Under the pieces are notes generated by a model that saw nothing but the letters and a program-made list of their open reading frames with translations, was not told the DNA's origin and did no database searches. From contig CAJLWO010000035.1 of NCBI GenBank assembly GCA_905210435.1, positions 1 to 28,035 on the forward strand: a stretch of DNA of 28,035 bases. Reading direction: 5' to 3'. The position numbers were made by a program, and so were the translations under genes. The stretch's first letter is position 1. Each line of letters opens with the position of its first letter. Source of the DNA: an uncultured Bacteroidales bacterium (GTDB lineage: Bacteria; Bacteroidota; Bacteroidia; Bacteroidales; Muribaculaceae). Positions 1 to 6,365 of the stretch are shown here, piece after piece.

Positions 1-117
1 TCGGCTTAAATTTAGATGTTTAACAGCATAATTTCAATTTTTGTCATCTACTAAAGTACTTCTGTTAAAGCTGTTGTGCCGTTGTTAAAACGGAATATAC
101 TCACATGACGCGGAAGT

Positions 118-272
118 GGATGCAAAACTTGCCTTCCGCTGTTGAAAACCGCGGCTACTACATGAAGCGATTTTAATGAATCGGCATGGTAGTAGCCGCG
201 GTTTCATTGCGTGGTAAGGCACCACGGGCGATGATTGGCAGCGGTTTTGTAAAATCGGTTTTTGCAACGCTC
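118..272. repeat. Intergenic long hairpin (element A)
   Basis: A perfect 16-base inverted repeat (146-161 against 189-204, core ACCGCGGCTACTAC) encloses a 27-base spacer that itself carries a CGATT/AATCG stem. It is flanked by TGCAAAACTT at 121-130 and, inverted, TTTTTGCAA near 260-268. These edges resemble the outer repeats of the elements at 1244-1394 and 16636-16809, so it may be a diverged member of that family. No coding frame is plausible here, and bases 1-117 hold nothing I can identify. Confidence 0.6.
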
Positions 273-280
273 AGATACAT

Positions 281-311
281 TTTGCGTGGTTGCGAATATT
301 TCGTATCTTTG
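281..311 (+). promoter_or_regulatory. Bacteroidota consensus promoter for the acyltransferase gene
   Basis: TTTG at 281-284, then 19 bases, then TATCTTTG at 304-311. This is an exact match to the primary sigma factor consensus of Bacteroidota. The predicted transcript starts near 318, just ahead of the ATG at 331, which excludes the upstream in-frame ATG at 262 as the start. Confidence 0.85.
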
Positions 312-330
312 CAGGAAATTGTTTGGAATA

Positions 331-1242
331 ATGGAAAATCATGATATAAACAGGGCAGAACAACAGGCTGACCGGGCTAATCAGGAAAAGCAGGAGCCGG
401 TGAAGCGCGTGGTGCTCGACATCGAGGATGTCAGGAAGGCTTCGCCGTGGCTGGGTCGTCATCCGGGGCTCGTAAAGAGGCTGTTCAGGTTTCTGTCGTT
501 TGACAAGGTCAATGCGCTCCATGAGCACAATATCGACAATCCGGGCGGTGGCCCGGGATTCGTGCGCGGTATGCTCGAGGAGCTTGATATAAAGCTGAAG
601 ATTGACAATGAGCAGGTGCTCGACAATCTGCCCGAAGGGGCTTTCATCACTGTCAGCAACCATCATTTCGGCGCTCTCGACGGCATCATTCTCATTGATA
701 TGGTGGCATCGCGCCGTCCGAAATATAAGGTGATGGTCAATATGGTGCTCAACCACATATCGGGCATGCGCCCGAACTTTATAGCCGTCGACGCGATGGC
801 TTCGGACGACCCGAAGAAAAAAGCGGTGTCGATGAAGGGCATAAAGGAGGTGATAAGGCAGGTGAGGGCAGGGGAGCCGGTCGGATTTTTCCCGGCGGGA
901 GCCGTGGCCAAGATCAACTGGCGCGGAAGATTGCAGGACCGCGAGTGGCAGCCCAATATCATACGCCTGATAGAGCAGCTTAAGGTGCCGGTGGTTCCGA
1001 TTTTCTTCCACGGCAGCCAGAGCTGGTGGTTCAACTTCCTCGGGGTGACTTTCTGGCAGTTGCGTACGCTGCGTCATCCGGCCGAGGTGTTCCGCAAGCG
1101 CCACAAGACGTTCCATATCACAGTCGGCGAGCCGATTTCGGTCGAGGAGCAGATGAAGCATATGGGATCGCAGAAGGAGTTCGGCGATTTCCTCCGCGGC
1201 GAGACATACCGTCTGCGTGAGGTGGGACGCAGGCAGTCGTAA
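331..1242 (+). CDS. 1-acyl-glycerol-3-phosphate-type (PlsC-like) acyltransferase
   Basis: A 303-residue acyltransferase of the lysophospholipid/hemolysin-like superfamily, which moves an acyl chain onto a lipid hydroxyl at the inner membrane. The catalytic HX4D motif is seen in SNHHFGALDG (about residues 109-118), and the second acceptor-binding block appears as FFPAGAVAK in place of the usual FPEGTRS. The C-terminal part contains VPVVPIFFHG, the conserved hydrophobic strand after the active site. I start at 331 because a consensus promoter lies between an upstream in-frame ATG (262) and this one. Family members in Bacteroidota act in phospholipid or in amino-acid (glycine/ornithine) lipid synthesis. 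No glsB-like partner is adjacent, so the exact substrate is undetermined. Confidence 0.85.
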   Translation: MENHDINRAEQQADRANQEKQEPVKRVVLDIEDVRKASPWLGRHPGLVKRLFRFLSFDKVNALHEHNIDNPGGGPGFVRGMLEELDIKLKIDNEQVLDNLPEGAFITVSNHHFGALDGIILIDMVASRRPKYKVMVNMVLNHISGMRPNFIAVDAMASDDPKKKAVSMKGIKEVIRQVRAGEPVGFFPAGAVAKINWRGRLQDREWQPNIIRLIEQLKVPVVPIFFHGSQSWWFNFLGVTFWQLRTLRHPAEVFRKRHKTFHITVGEPISVEEQMKHMGSQKEFGDFLRGETYRLREVGRRQS

Positions 1243-1243
1243 C

Positions 1244-1394
1244 GGAAGGAGTTGCAGAGTTGTGGAATACTGTTGATAAAGTAGGGACGCACGGTCTGTG
1301 CGTCCGATTGATTGCTGGTAATCTACGCTTATTCTTTGGACGCACAGACCGTGCCTCCCTACCTTCGGAGGTTTTGCAATACCCTCCCTACAAA
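1244..1394. repeat. REPIN-like double-hairpin element (element B)
   Basis: Two 25-base arms, 1281-1305 and 1338-1362, are inverted copies of each other with 24 of 25 positions matching, separated by 32 bases. Each arm is also self-complementary: GGACGCAC/GTGCGTCC at 1285-1305, and the same with one mismatch at 1338-1358. The outer borders are GGAAGGAGTTGCAGAGTT (1244-1261) and, inverted, GGTTTTGCAATACCCTCC (1370-1387), the latter extended by CTACAAA. The right border reappears inverted at 16636-16660. The element sits just after the acyltransferase stop and could also end its transcript. Confidence 0.75.
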
Positions 1395-1449
1395 GTGAAA
1401 TACACAGATACTATTTGTGAGAATATAAACAAAGGCAAAAACATAACAG

Positions 1450-2703
1450 ATGTCAAACGAGTCGCAATTATCACCGCAGGCCGTGGCCATGAAGCAGCGT
1501 CTCGGCATAGTGGGCAACGCATCGGCGCTCAACAATGCCGTGGAGCGCGCGTTGCGTGTGGCTCCGATTGACCTTTCGGTATTGGTGACCGGTGAGAGCG
1601 GCACGGGAAAGGAATTTTTTCCGCAGATAATCCATCTCAACAGCGCCCGCAAGCATGGCAAGTATATAGCGGTCAACTGCGGCGCCATACCCGAAGGCAC
1701 GATTGATTCCGAGCTATTCGGGCACGAGAAAGGTGCGTTTACCGGTGCGGTGGCTTCTCGCAAAGGGTATTTCGAGGAGGCCAACGGAGGTACTATATTT
1801 CTCGACGAGGTGGCCGAACTGCCGCTTACCACTCAGGCTCGCCTGTTGCGCGTGCTTGAGAGCGGCGAATTCATAAAGGTGGGTTCGTCGGAGGTGCAGA
1901 AGACCAACATAAGGGTAGTGGCGGCGACCAATGTGGATATGGCGCGTGCGGTGGCCGAAGGCAAATTCAGGGAGGATTTGTACTACCGACTGTCGACGGT
2001 GCAGATTACGGTGCCTGCGCTGCGCGACCGCGGAAACGACATACTGCTGCTCACAAGAAAGTTTGCAGCCGATTTCGCCGAGCGCTACCGTACTCCGCAG
2101 GTGACGTTTGACGAGGAGGCGCGCAACCGTATGCTGCATTACCGCTGGCCGGGCAATGTGCGCCAGCTGAAGAATGTCGTGGAGCAGATAGCCCTCTTCG
2201 AGGCAGGACGAACAATCACTGCCGAAGACCTCGTGCCGTATCTGCCCGAGAGCATGACGAGCTATGTGCCGACGCTCTCGCAGGGTGCCGGAAGCGGTGC
2301 CTACGACCGCGAGCGCGAGATGCTTTTCAATATGATATTCAAGCTCCAGCGCGAAATAGACGCGCTCAAGGAGCAGATGGAGCATGTCAGGCCTGCCGCT
2401 GTCGGGCGCCTCGCTCTCGGTGGCGACATGGCTGCAATCGAACGGGAGGGGAGCGTGACGTCGGTGGTGAAATACACCGAGCCGGCCGATTCCATCTTCA
2501 CACGGGGTGCCGACCGTGAGACGAGGCGCAATGTGGTGGATGTCACAGCTACAGCGCCGGTGACCACACTCGAGGAGACGGAGAAAGAACTTATACGCCG
2601 TTCGCTTGAGCGCAACCAGGGACGCCGCAAGGCTGTTGCAGCCGAACTTAATATATCGGAAAGAACACTTTATCGCAAGATAAAAGAATATGGACTTGAA
2701 TAA
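1450..2703 (+). CDS. Sigma-54-dependent transcriptional activator (AAA+/Fis), no receiver domain
   Basis: A 417-residue bacterial enhancer-binding protein that uses ATP to open promoters held by sigma-54 RNA polymerase. Visible motifs: Walker A GESGTGKE (48-55), the sigma-54-contacting loop GAFTGA (95-100), Walker B GGTIFLDE (113-120), sensor-2 WPGNVRQLKN (233-242), and a Fis-type helix-turn-helix at about 377-417. The AAA+ module starts almost at the N-terminus, so there is no phosphoreceiver or other sensor domain. Control is probably through expression or a partner protein. Residues 280-375 form a poorly conserved linker with a short charged helix. The end overlaps lptE by 14 bases, so the two are co-transcribed. 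The association with lptE and secG is common in Bacteroidales. Its target promoters are unknown. Confidence 0.93.
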   Translation: MSNESQLSPQAVAMKQRLGIVGNASALNNAVERALRVAPIDLSVLVTGESGTGKEFFPQIIHLNSARKHGKYIAVNCGAIPEGTIDSELFGHEKGAFTGAVASRKGYFEEANGGTIFLDEVAELPLTTQARLLRVLESGEFIKVGSSEVQKTNIRVVAATNVDMARAVAEGKFREDLYYRLSTVQITVPALRDRGNDILLLTRKFAADFAERYRTPQVTFDEEARNRMLHYRWPGNVRQLKNVVEQIALFEAGRTITAEDLVPYLPESMTSYVPTLSQGAGSGAYDREREMLFNMIFKLQREIDALKEQMEHVRPAAVGRLALGGDMAAIEREGSVTSVVKYTEPADSIFTRGADRETRRNVVDVTATAPVTTLEETEKELIRRSLERNQGRRKAVAAELNISERTLYRKIKEYGLE

Positions 2704-3244
2704 CAATACTACAAAATACCGCCGCGGCACGTGGACTGCAAGATGCGCCATGCTGTCGCTCGCGCTGCTCATGTCGCTGCTGTGGCAGGGGTGCATAAGC
2801 TATAAGCTTAACGGAGCGGCAATCGACTATAATGTGTACAGGACAGTGTCGGTGGGACAGTTCCCTATACGTGCCGCACTCGTATATCCGCCTTTGCAGC
2901 AGACGTTTGAAAACGAACTTCTCGACTACATAACGCGCAATACGCGTCTGCGCACAATCGACGGTGCCTCCGACCTCACCTTCGAGGGGGAAATAACAGG
3001 ATATTCGCTCTCGCCGCAGGCCGTCACGGAGGATGCATACGCGTCGAAAACCCGTCTGACAATCACCGTGCGCGTGAAGTATACCGACAGCAAGAACGAG
3101 AAGAACGATATTGACCAGTCATTCTCGGCATATCGTGATTTCGACGCCACGGAGATGCTGACCGACGTGCAGGACGAACTGTGCGAGCAAATCTGTAAAG
3201 AACTTGTCGACCTGATATTTAACGCCACTCTCGGCAACTGGTAA
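2690..3244 (+). CDS. lptE: LPS-assembly lipoprotein LptE
   Basis: A 184-residue outer-membrane lipoprotein that plugs the LptD barrel and helps insert lipopolysaccharide into the outer leaflet. The N-terminus has a charged stretch, a hydrophobic segment (about 20-32) and a lipobox-like LLWQGC with the acylated cysteine at residue 35. The body is short and beta-rich, with the family-typical block FEGEITGYSLSPQAV and a C-terminal helix rich in acidic residues. The start lies inside the end of the sigma-54 activator gene, a 14-base overlap in another frame. Position and length agree with the Bacteroidales LptE family. No lptD is present in the window. Confidence 0.87.
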   Translation: MDLNNNTTKYRRGTWTARCAMLSLALLMSLLWQGCISYKLNGAAIDYNVYRTVSVGQFPIRAALVYPPLQQTFENELLDYITRNTRLRTIDGASDLTFEGEITGYSLSPQAVTEDAYASKTRLTITVRVKYTDSKNEKNDIDQSFSAYRDFDATEMLTDVQDELCEQICKELVDLIFNATLGNW

Positions 3245-3253
3245 CGTGAAATT

Positions 3254-4039
3254 ATGTCGGACGCAACGATTACAGCAGCAATGACCGCGCTTATCCCGGA
3301 ATGGGAGGGGTCGCGTGATGTCCTGACGGCTGAAGGCGTCGGGGCGCTCATGGCACGCTATCCGTATTTCCCGCTTCCTGCGGCAGTCATGCTGCGCGAA
3401 GGGGGCAACTGCCTGTCGCGCGACGAACGCCGGCGCATGCAGCGGCATGTGGCCCGCACGGCCACATCGTCAATGGTGCTCGGCACGCTGCTTGAGGAGG
3501 ACGACATGCCATTTTATCCCGACGAGGCGGTGTCGACGCCGTCGACCGAAAGCGCTATTGATACATTCCTCTCGACCTACGGCAACGGCGGAGGGGATGA
3601 TGAGGTGCTCAACCGTCTGATATTCAATCCTACTCCCGATTACGCCCAGCTGCTGGCCCGGGAGGAACAGCAAAATCTGCCGACGGTGGGCGCAGACTCG
3701 GGCGACAGCCGTGACGATTTGCTCAATCGATTTATAATCAAACAGAAACAACAGGAGGGGAGCGCTCCGCAGGATGAACCGCATCGCATACCGGCTACGA
3801 CCGTGGAAAACCGTCATAGCGAAGAAAACGGCGCCGCACAGCCGACCGATTCATCATTGCTGAGTGAAAGTCTTGCAAAAATATTCATCCGCCAGCATCA
3901 ATATGAGCGTGCATACGAAATAATAAGTCAATTAAGTTTGAAATATCCGGAAAAAAGTGTTTACTTTGCAGACCAAATGCGCTTCCTACGCAAAGTCATA
4001 AATAACCGGCGGCGAAACGACGCAAAGCGGTCATCGTAG
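3254..4039 (+). CDS. Conserved hypothetical protein of the lptE-secG cluster
   Basis: A 261-residue, probably cytoplasmic protein of unknown function. There is no signal peptide or membrane segment. The N-terminal third (about 1-80) is helical and hydrophobic; a low-complexity acidic and glutamine-rich middle (about 115-200) follows. The last 55 residues contain a single TPR-like helix pair, KIFIRQHQYERAYEIISQLS followed by KYPEKSVYFADQMRFL, a block I recognise from Bacteroidales proteins found between lptE and secG. It begins 9 bases after lptE and is almost certainly in the same transcript. An adaptor role in envelope or protein export would fit the neighbours but is inference only. Confidence 0.8.
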   Translation: MSDATITAAMTALIPEWEGSRDVLTAEGVGALMARYPYFPLPAAVMLREGGNCLSRDERRRMQRHVARTATSSMVLGTLLEEDDMPFYPDEAVSTPSTESAIDTFLSTYGNGGGDDEVLNRLIFNPTPDYAQLLAREEQQNLPTVGADSGDSRDDLLNRFIIKQKQQEGSAPQDEPHRIPATTVENRHSEENGAAQPTDSSLLSESLAKIFIRQHQYERAYEIISQLSLKYPEKSVYFADQMRFLRKVINNRRRNDAKRSS

Positions 4040-4119
4040 GCAGCAGTCATTCCGCCCGGTCGGCGTGACGGATGCAGCAAATTATTTGAAATAAAATCAA
4101 TAAATCACATATATTAAAA

Positions 4120-4449
4120 ATGCAAACATTATTAATTGTTCTCACAGTGATTGTGTCGGTTCTCTTAATCGGCGTAGTGCTTATTCAGAAATCAAAAGGC
4201 GGCGGTCTGGCATCGAACTTTGCCGGGTCAAACCAGATTATGGGTGTACGCCGTACGAATAACTTCATCGAGAAGGCTACATGGTCACTTGCCATCGTTA
4301 TCCTCTTCCTCTCAATCCTCTCATCTATTGTATCGCCCGACCTGCCCGGTGCAAAATATGATGTGACCAAACAGAAACAGCAGGTTACGACAACTGACTT
4401 CAACACCACTCCAGACGCTCAGAACGCTCCCCAGACTCCTGCAAAATAA
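4120..4449 (+). CDS. secG: Preprotein translocase subunit SecG
   Basis: A 109-residue inner-membrane protein, the small accessory subunit of the SecYEG channel. Two transmembrane helices are visible (about residues 3-22 and 53-71), separated by the conserved cytoplasmic loop with QKSKGGGLASNFAGSNQIMG. The C-terminal tail after residue 80 is polar and low-complexity (glutamine, threonine, proline), as in other Bacteroidota SecG proteins. It is the last gene of the plus-strand cluster, 80 bases after the hypothetical gene, and is followed by an intrinsic terminator 50 bases downstream. Confidence 0.93.
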   Translation: MQTLLIVLTVIVSVLLIGVVLIQKSKGGGLASNFAGSNQIMGVRRTNNFIEKATWSLAIVILFLSILSSIVSPDLPGAKYDVTKQKQQVTTTDFNTTPDAQNAPQTPAK

Positions 4450-4499
4450 CAGGGGCCGAAAGGAACCGTAGACGACAAGTCGGAAAAAAGATACCGATA

Positions 4500-4532
4500 G
4501 GGTGCACTTAAGCAGTGCGCCCTTTGCTTCTT
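4500..4532 (+). terminator. Intrinsic terminator after secG
   Basis: GGGTGCAC (4500-4507) pairs with GTGCGCCC (4515-4522), 8 pairs including one G-U, with a 7-base loop, followed by the T-rich tail TTTGCTTCTT. Confidence 0.7.
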
Positions 4533-4565
4533 GTGGGTATGCCGTCAGGATAATGCCGTATAATG

Positions 4566-4714
4566 GCCTCAATCCGAAATCACAGTGCATCTTACACGTC
4601 CCATTTAATATCGCTTTCTGCGGTTAAAAGGCTCAAGCCGAAATTGCAGTTCATGACAATATGACAATAAAGCCGGCAATTATTATATTGGCAAGCACTG
4701 CAATTTCGGCCTGA
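4566..4714. repeat. MITE-like terminal-inverted-repeat element, copy 1
   Basis: It begins GCCTCAATCCGAAAT followed by CACAGTGCAT, and shares an interior with the copy at 6021-6149 (the string TTTAATATCGCTTTC followed by GCGGTT in the other copy, with one base changed here). An extra inner copy of the repeat (GCTCAAGCCGAAATTGCAG, 4631-4649) pairs with the right end (CTGCAATTTCGGC, 4699-4711). The right terminus is diverged and I see no target-site duplication here. It encodes nothing. Confidence 0.65.
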
Positions 4715-4763
4715 TCTTTATTTTATTTATTTTATGAGTTTTTTTGAAAAAGTATGCGGAAAA

Positions 4764-4795
4764 TTTGGTGGAACGATATGAAATAAGTATATTTG
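4764..4795 (+). promoter_or_regulatory. Consensus promoter in a gene-free region
   Basis: TTTG (4764-4767), 20 bases, TATATTTG (4788-4795): an exact match to the Bacteroidota consensus with ideal spacing. No start codon with a reasonable reading frame follows. The first thing after the predicted start (about 4803) is a stable hairpin. Confidence 0.75.
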
Positions 4796-4802
4796 CATTA
4801 AG

Positions 4803-5255
4803 GAATCTAATATTTATGCATCTATCCAGTCAGGAAGAGATGCTGAATATTAAATAATGAATTGAAATCCAGTGTTTATCAGGCTTTTGATGGCGCATAG
4901 CCGAGAGAGCGGATTAACCGGGAGAATGAAGTTACCTGAGTGTCGGTGACTTCAGTTGCGAAGATTTCAATCGGTCAAGGTTTGCAACCGAAAGATATCA
5001 CACTAACCAAAGGGCAACCTACAATTACAGCGGTTGTCATTTTTAATCAAAAAGCTTGGCGGACCGCTAAAAGTCCGCAGTAAACTTAACCAGACGGTCA
5101 AATAGAGAAATTTAAATGACCTAACCTATCACCTGAGTCGGACTTATATTTAGTAGAGACGAGATTATCCCCGACAATGAAAAAAGAAACTTAATGCAGA
5201 TTGTAAGTTTCATCACTCTTGACTGTCAAAGCTATACCCCTGTCAACACTTTTTT
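4803..5255 (+). ncRNA. Candidate structured non-coding RNA
   Basis: Downstream of a consensus promoter lies a chain of pairings in about 450 bases with no credible ORF. Right after the predicted start is a 12-pair hairpin (4809-4823 with 4838-4851). Next, a 9-pair perfect stem ATTGAAATC/GATTTCAAT (4861-4869 with 4963-4971) closes a multibranch domain that contains a 10-pair hairpin (4927-4936 with 4945-4954). Further stems follow at 4984-4990/5031-5037, 5059-5064/5073-5078 (GCGGAC/GTCCGC), 5096-5100/5117-5121, 5137-5141/5171-5175 and 5186-5193/5204-5211 (GAAACTTA/TAAGTTTC). A weak 5-pair stem before a T6 run (5250-5255) could end it; otherwise transcription may run on to the strong terminator at 5951-6013. 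I could not match it to tmRNA, RNase P, SRP or 6S RNA from memory. The pairing was done by eye, and some short stems will be chance. Confidence 0.45.
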
Positions 5256-5950
5256 ACAATAAGAGCATCAGCTTAACTTCAAGGGAAATAATGTTACCAA
5301 GCCGGCATTCGTGCTGTCTACCCGTGTCGTATGATATGGTATCGCTGCTTTTTGCAGATACCCTACATATAACTGGCAGATAGAGATATGTCCTATTGGC
5401 GTCCCGGATGTAATTGGCAGTCTCCACAAGCAATCAGTGGCCCGGTTGCTGAAAAATAAACGGGTCAATTTATCGGAAAATATATAACATGCATATATAA
5501 TAAGTGGATATAATATATCCATGATGACAAAAGTGCACGGTTATGCTCCACGAGTCTGCTTTGTCCTTCCTCCGACATTGCCGTAAACTCTCCCAATCTA
5601 CAATCGCGGCAGTGAGTTATAATTGTTTATCATAAGTCTATTACCGCCAGGACTGAGCAATTGTACTTTAAGGATAAAGACAGACCGGGAGTGTGGCTGT
5701 AACTAATGCCAAAGAAAAGAATTGTGTATCATGCCCTATCGCATAGCCGGGGCAACTCTCTCCAATTATTTTTTTCCCCGGGTTATGTCAAATACACAAT
5801 CGGCGTCTATCATCTTTCCGGCTTCGAAGGCGATTATTGCCGGTGATGCAATACGGGAAGAGTTGAATCGGCTCTTGATATGTCAGTGAAGCAGGCTTGA
5901 ATGTGCCGTTTGCGGCAATCGGGTCATTTCAATCAAGTAGACGCTTTTCG
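5256..5950. other. Gene-free stretch between candidate RNA and terminator
   Basis: No convincing coding region on either strand. Visible structure: a hairpin at about 5338-5362 (GGTATC...GATACC with inner TGC/GCA), a GGATAT/ATATCC hairpin at 5506-5520, a long stem-loop whose base is TTGTGTAT/ATACACAA (around 5720 and 5792) enclosing CCGGGG/CCCCGG, a CCGGC/GCCGG stem near 5820-5845, and TGCCG/CGGCA near 5902-5915. Two tiny ORFs (21 and 34 codons) exist, but their starts show no support. It is either the 3' part of a long structured RNA or decayed sequence. Confidence 0.4.
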
Positions 5951-6013
5951 AAGCAGCCTCCGCTCTCGCTAAAATCGGAGGAGAGCGAGAGAACAAGGGG
6001 GGCTGCTTTTTTT
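5951..6013 (+). terminator. Strong two-tier intrinsic terminator
   Basis: AAGCAGCC (5951-5958) pairs with GGCTGCTT (6001-6008). Inside, CTCTCGCT (5963-5970) pairs with AGCGAGAG (5984-5991). A run of seven T follows (6007-6013). An alternative pairing CCTCCG/CGGAGG (5957-5962 with 5976-5981) competes with the inner stem. No annotated gene ends upstream on this strand, so it implies a transcript through 4.8-5.95 kb. Confidence 0.8.
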
Positions 6014-6157
6014 GTATAACGCCTCAATCCAAAATTACAGTGCATGTTACAGTTTCCTTTTAATATCGCTTTCCGCGGTTTTTAACTTTCCGCGGAAAGC
6101 AAAGTCGGGAATTATCAAAATGCTATGCACTGCGATTTCGGATTGAGCCTGTATAAC
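6013..6157. mobile_element. MITE-like element, copy 2, with 8-base target duplication
   Basis: The element is 6021-6149 (129 bases). Its termini are inverted: GCCTCAATCC and GGATTGAGCC, with similarity continuing inwards for about 25 bases to CAGTGCAT/ATGCACTG. It contains a perfect inner palindrome CTTTCCGCGG/CCGCGGAAAG. TGTATAAC flanks it directly on both sides (6013-6020 and 6150-6157), as expected for a target-site duplication. It encodes no protein, so it would need a transposase elsewhere in the genome. The left duplication overlaps the last T of the terminator's T-run. Confidence 0.7.
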
Positions 6158-6303
6158 TACAATTTTATAATCAGATTTATAATCAGACAGGTTCTTCCGA
6201 CGAAATGTCGGATTGGAACGCGTATATAATAATTTTTTACTTGGAAAAGATAAAAAAAGTTTTGTTATCTTTACAAAGTATTATTTTAGTATATAAAATA
6301 ACA

Positions 6304-6343
6304 ACCGCGGACGATTGAAATCTTGGTTTCTTTCGTCCGCGGT
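6304..6343 (-). terminator. Terminator of transketolase gene (possibly bidirectional)
   Basis: A perfect 11-pair stem ACCGCGGACGA (6304-6314) / TCGTCCGCGGT (6333-6343). On the minus strand it is followed by TTGTTATTTTA and lies 22 bases after the transketolase stop. On the plus strand it is followed by CGTATTTTTG, so it could stop transcripts from both sides. Confidence 0.75.
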
Positions 6344-6365
6344 CGTATTTTTGTTGGTGGTAGAA

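Noticed and set aside
262..330. Longer N-terminus for the acyltransferase
   Set aside because: The consensus promoter at 281-311 lies within this extension, so the ATG at 331 is the start.
4861..4971. Closed stem with several hairpins, tRNA-like at first sight
   Set aside because: The closing stem has 9 pairs, there is no T-loop sequence or anticodon arm of the right size, and no CCA-like end.
5220..5260. Minus-strand promoter (ATTG-N22-TAGCTTTG) that could give an antisense transcript across the candidate RNA
   Set aside because: The spacing is longer than the usual 19-21 bases and it coincides with the weak terminator T-run; too uncertain to annotate.
5268..5522. 84-codon minus-strand ORF in the gene-free region
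   Set aside because: No family resemblance, no promoter before it, and it lies inside sequence better explained as RNA structure.
5785..5889. 34-codon ORF (MSNTQSASIIFPASKAII...) in the gene-free region
   Set aside because: Reads somewhat like a protein, but the start lies in a stem-loop with no leader or promoter support. Worth keeping in mind only if ribosome profiling shows signal.
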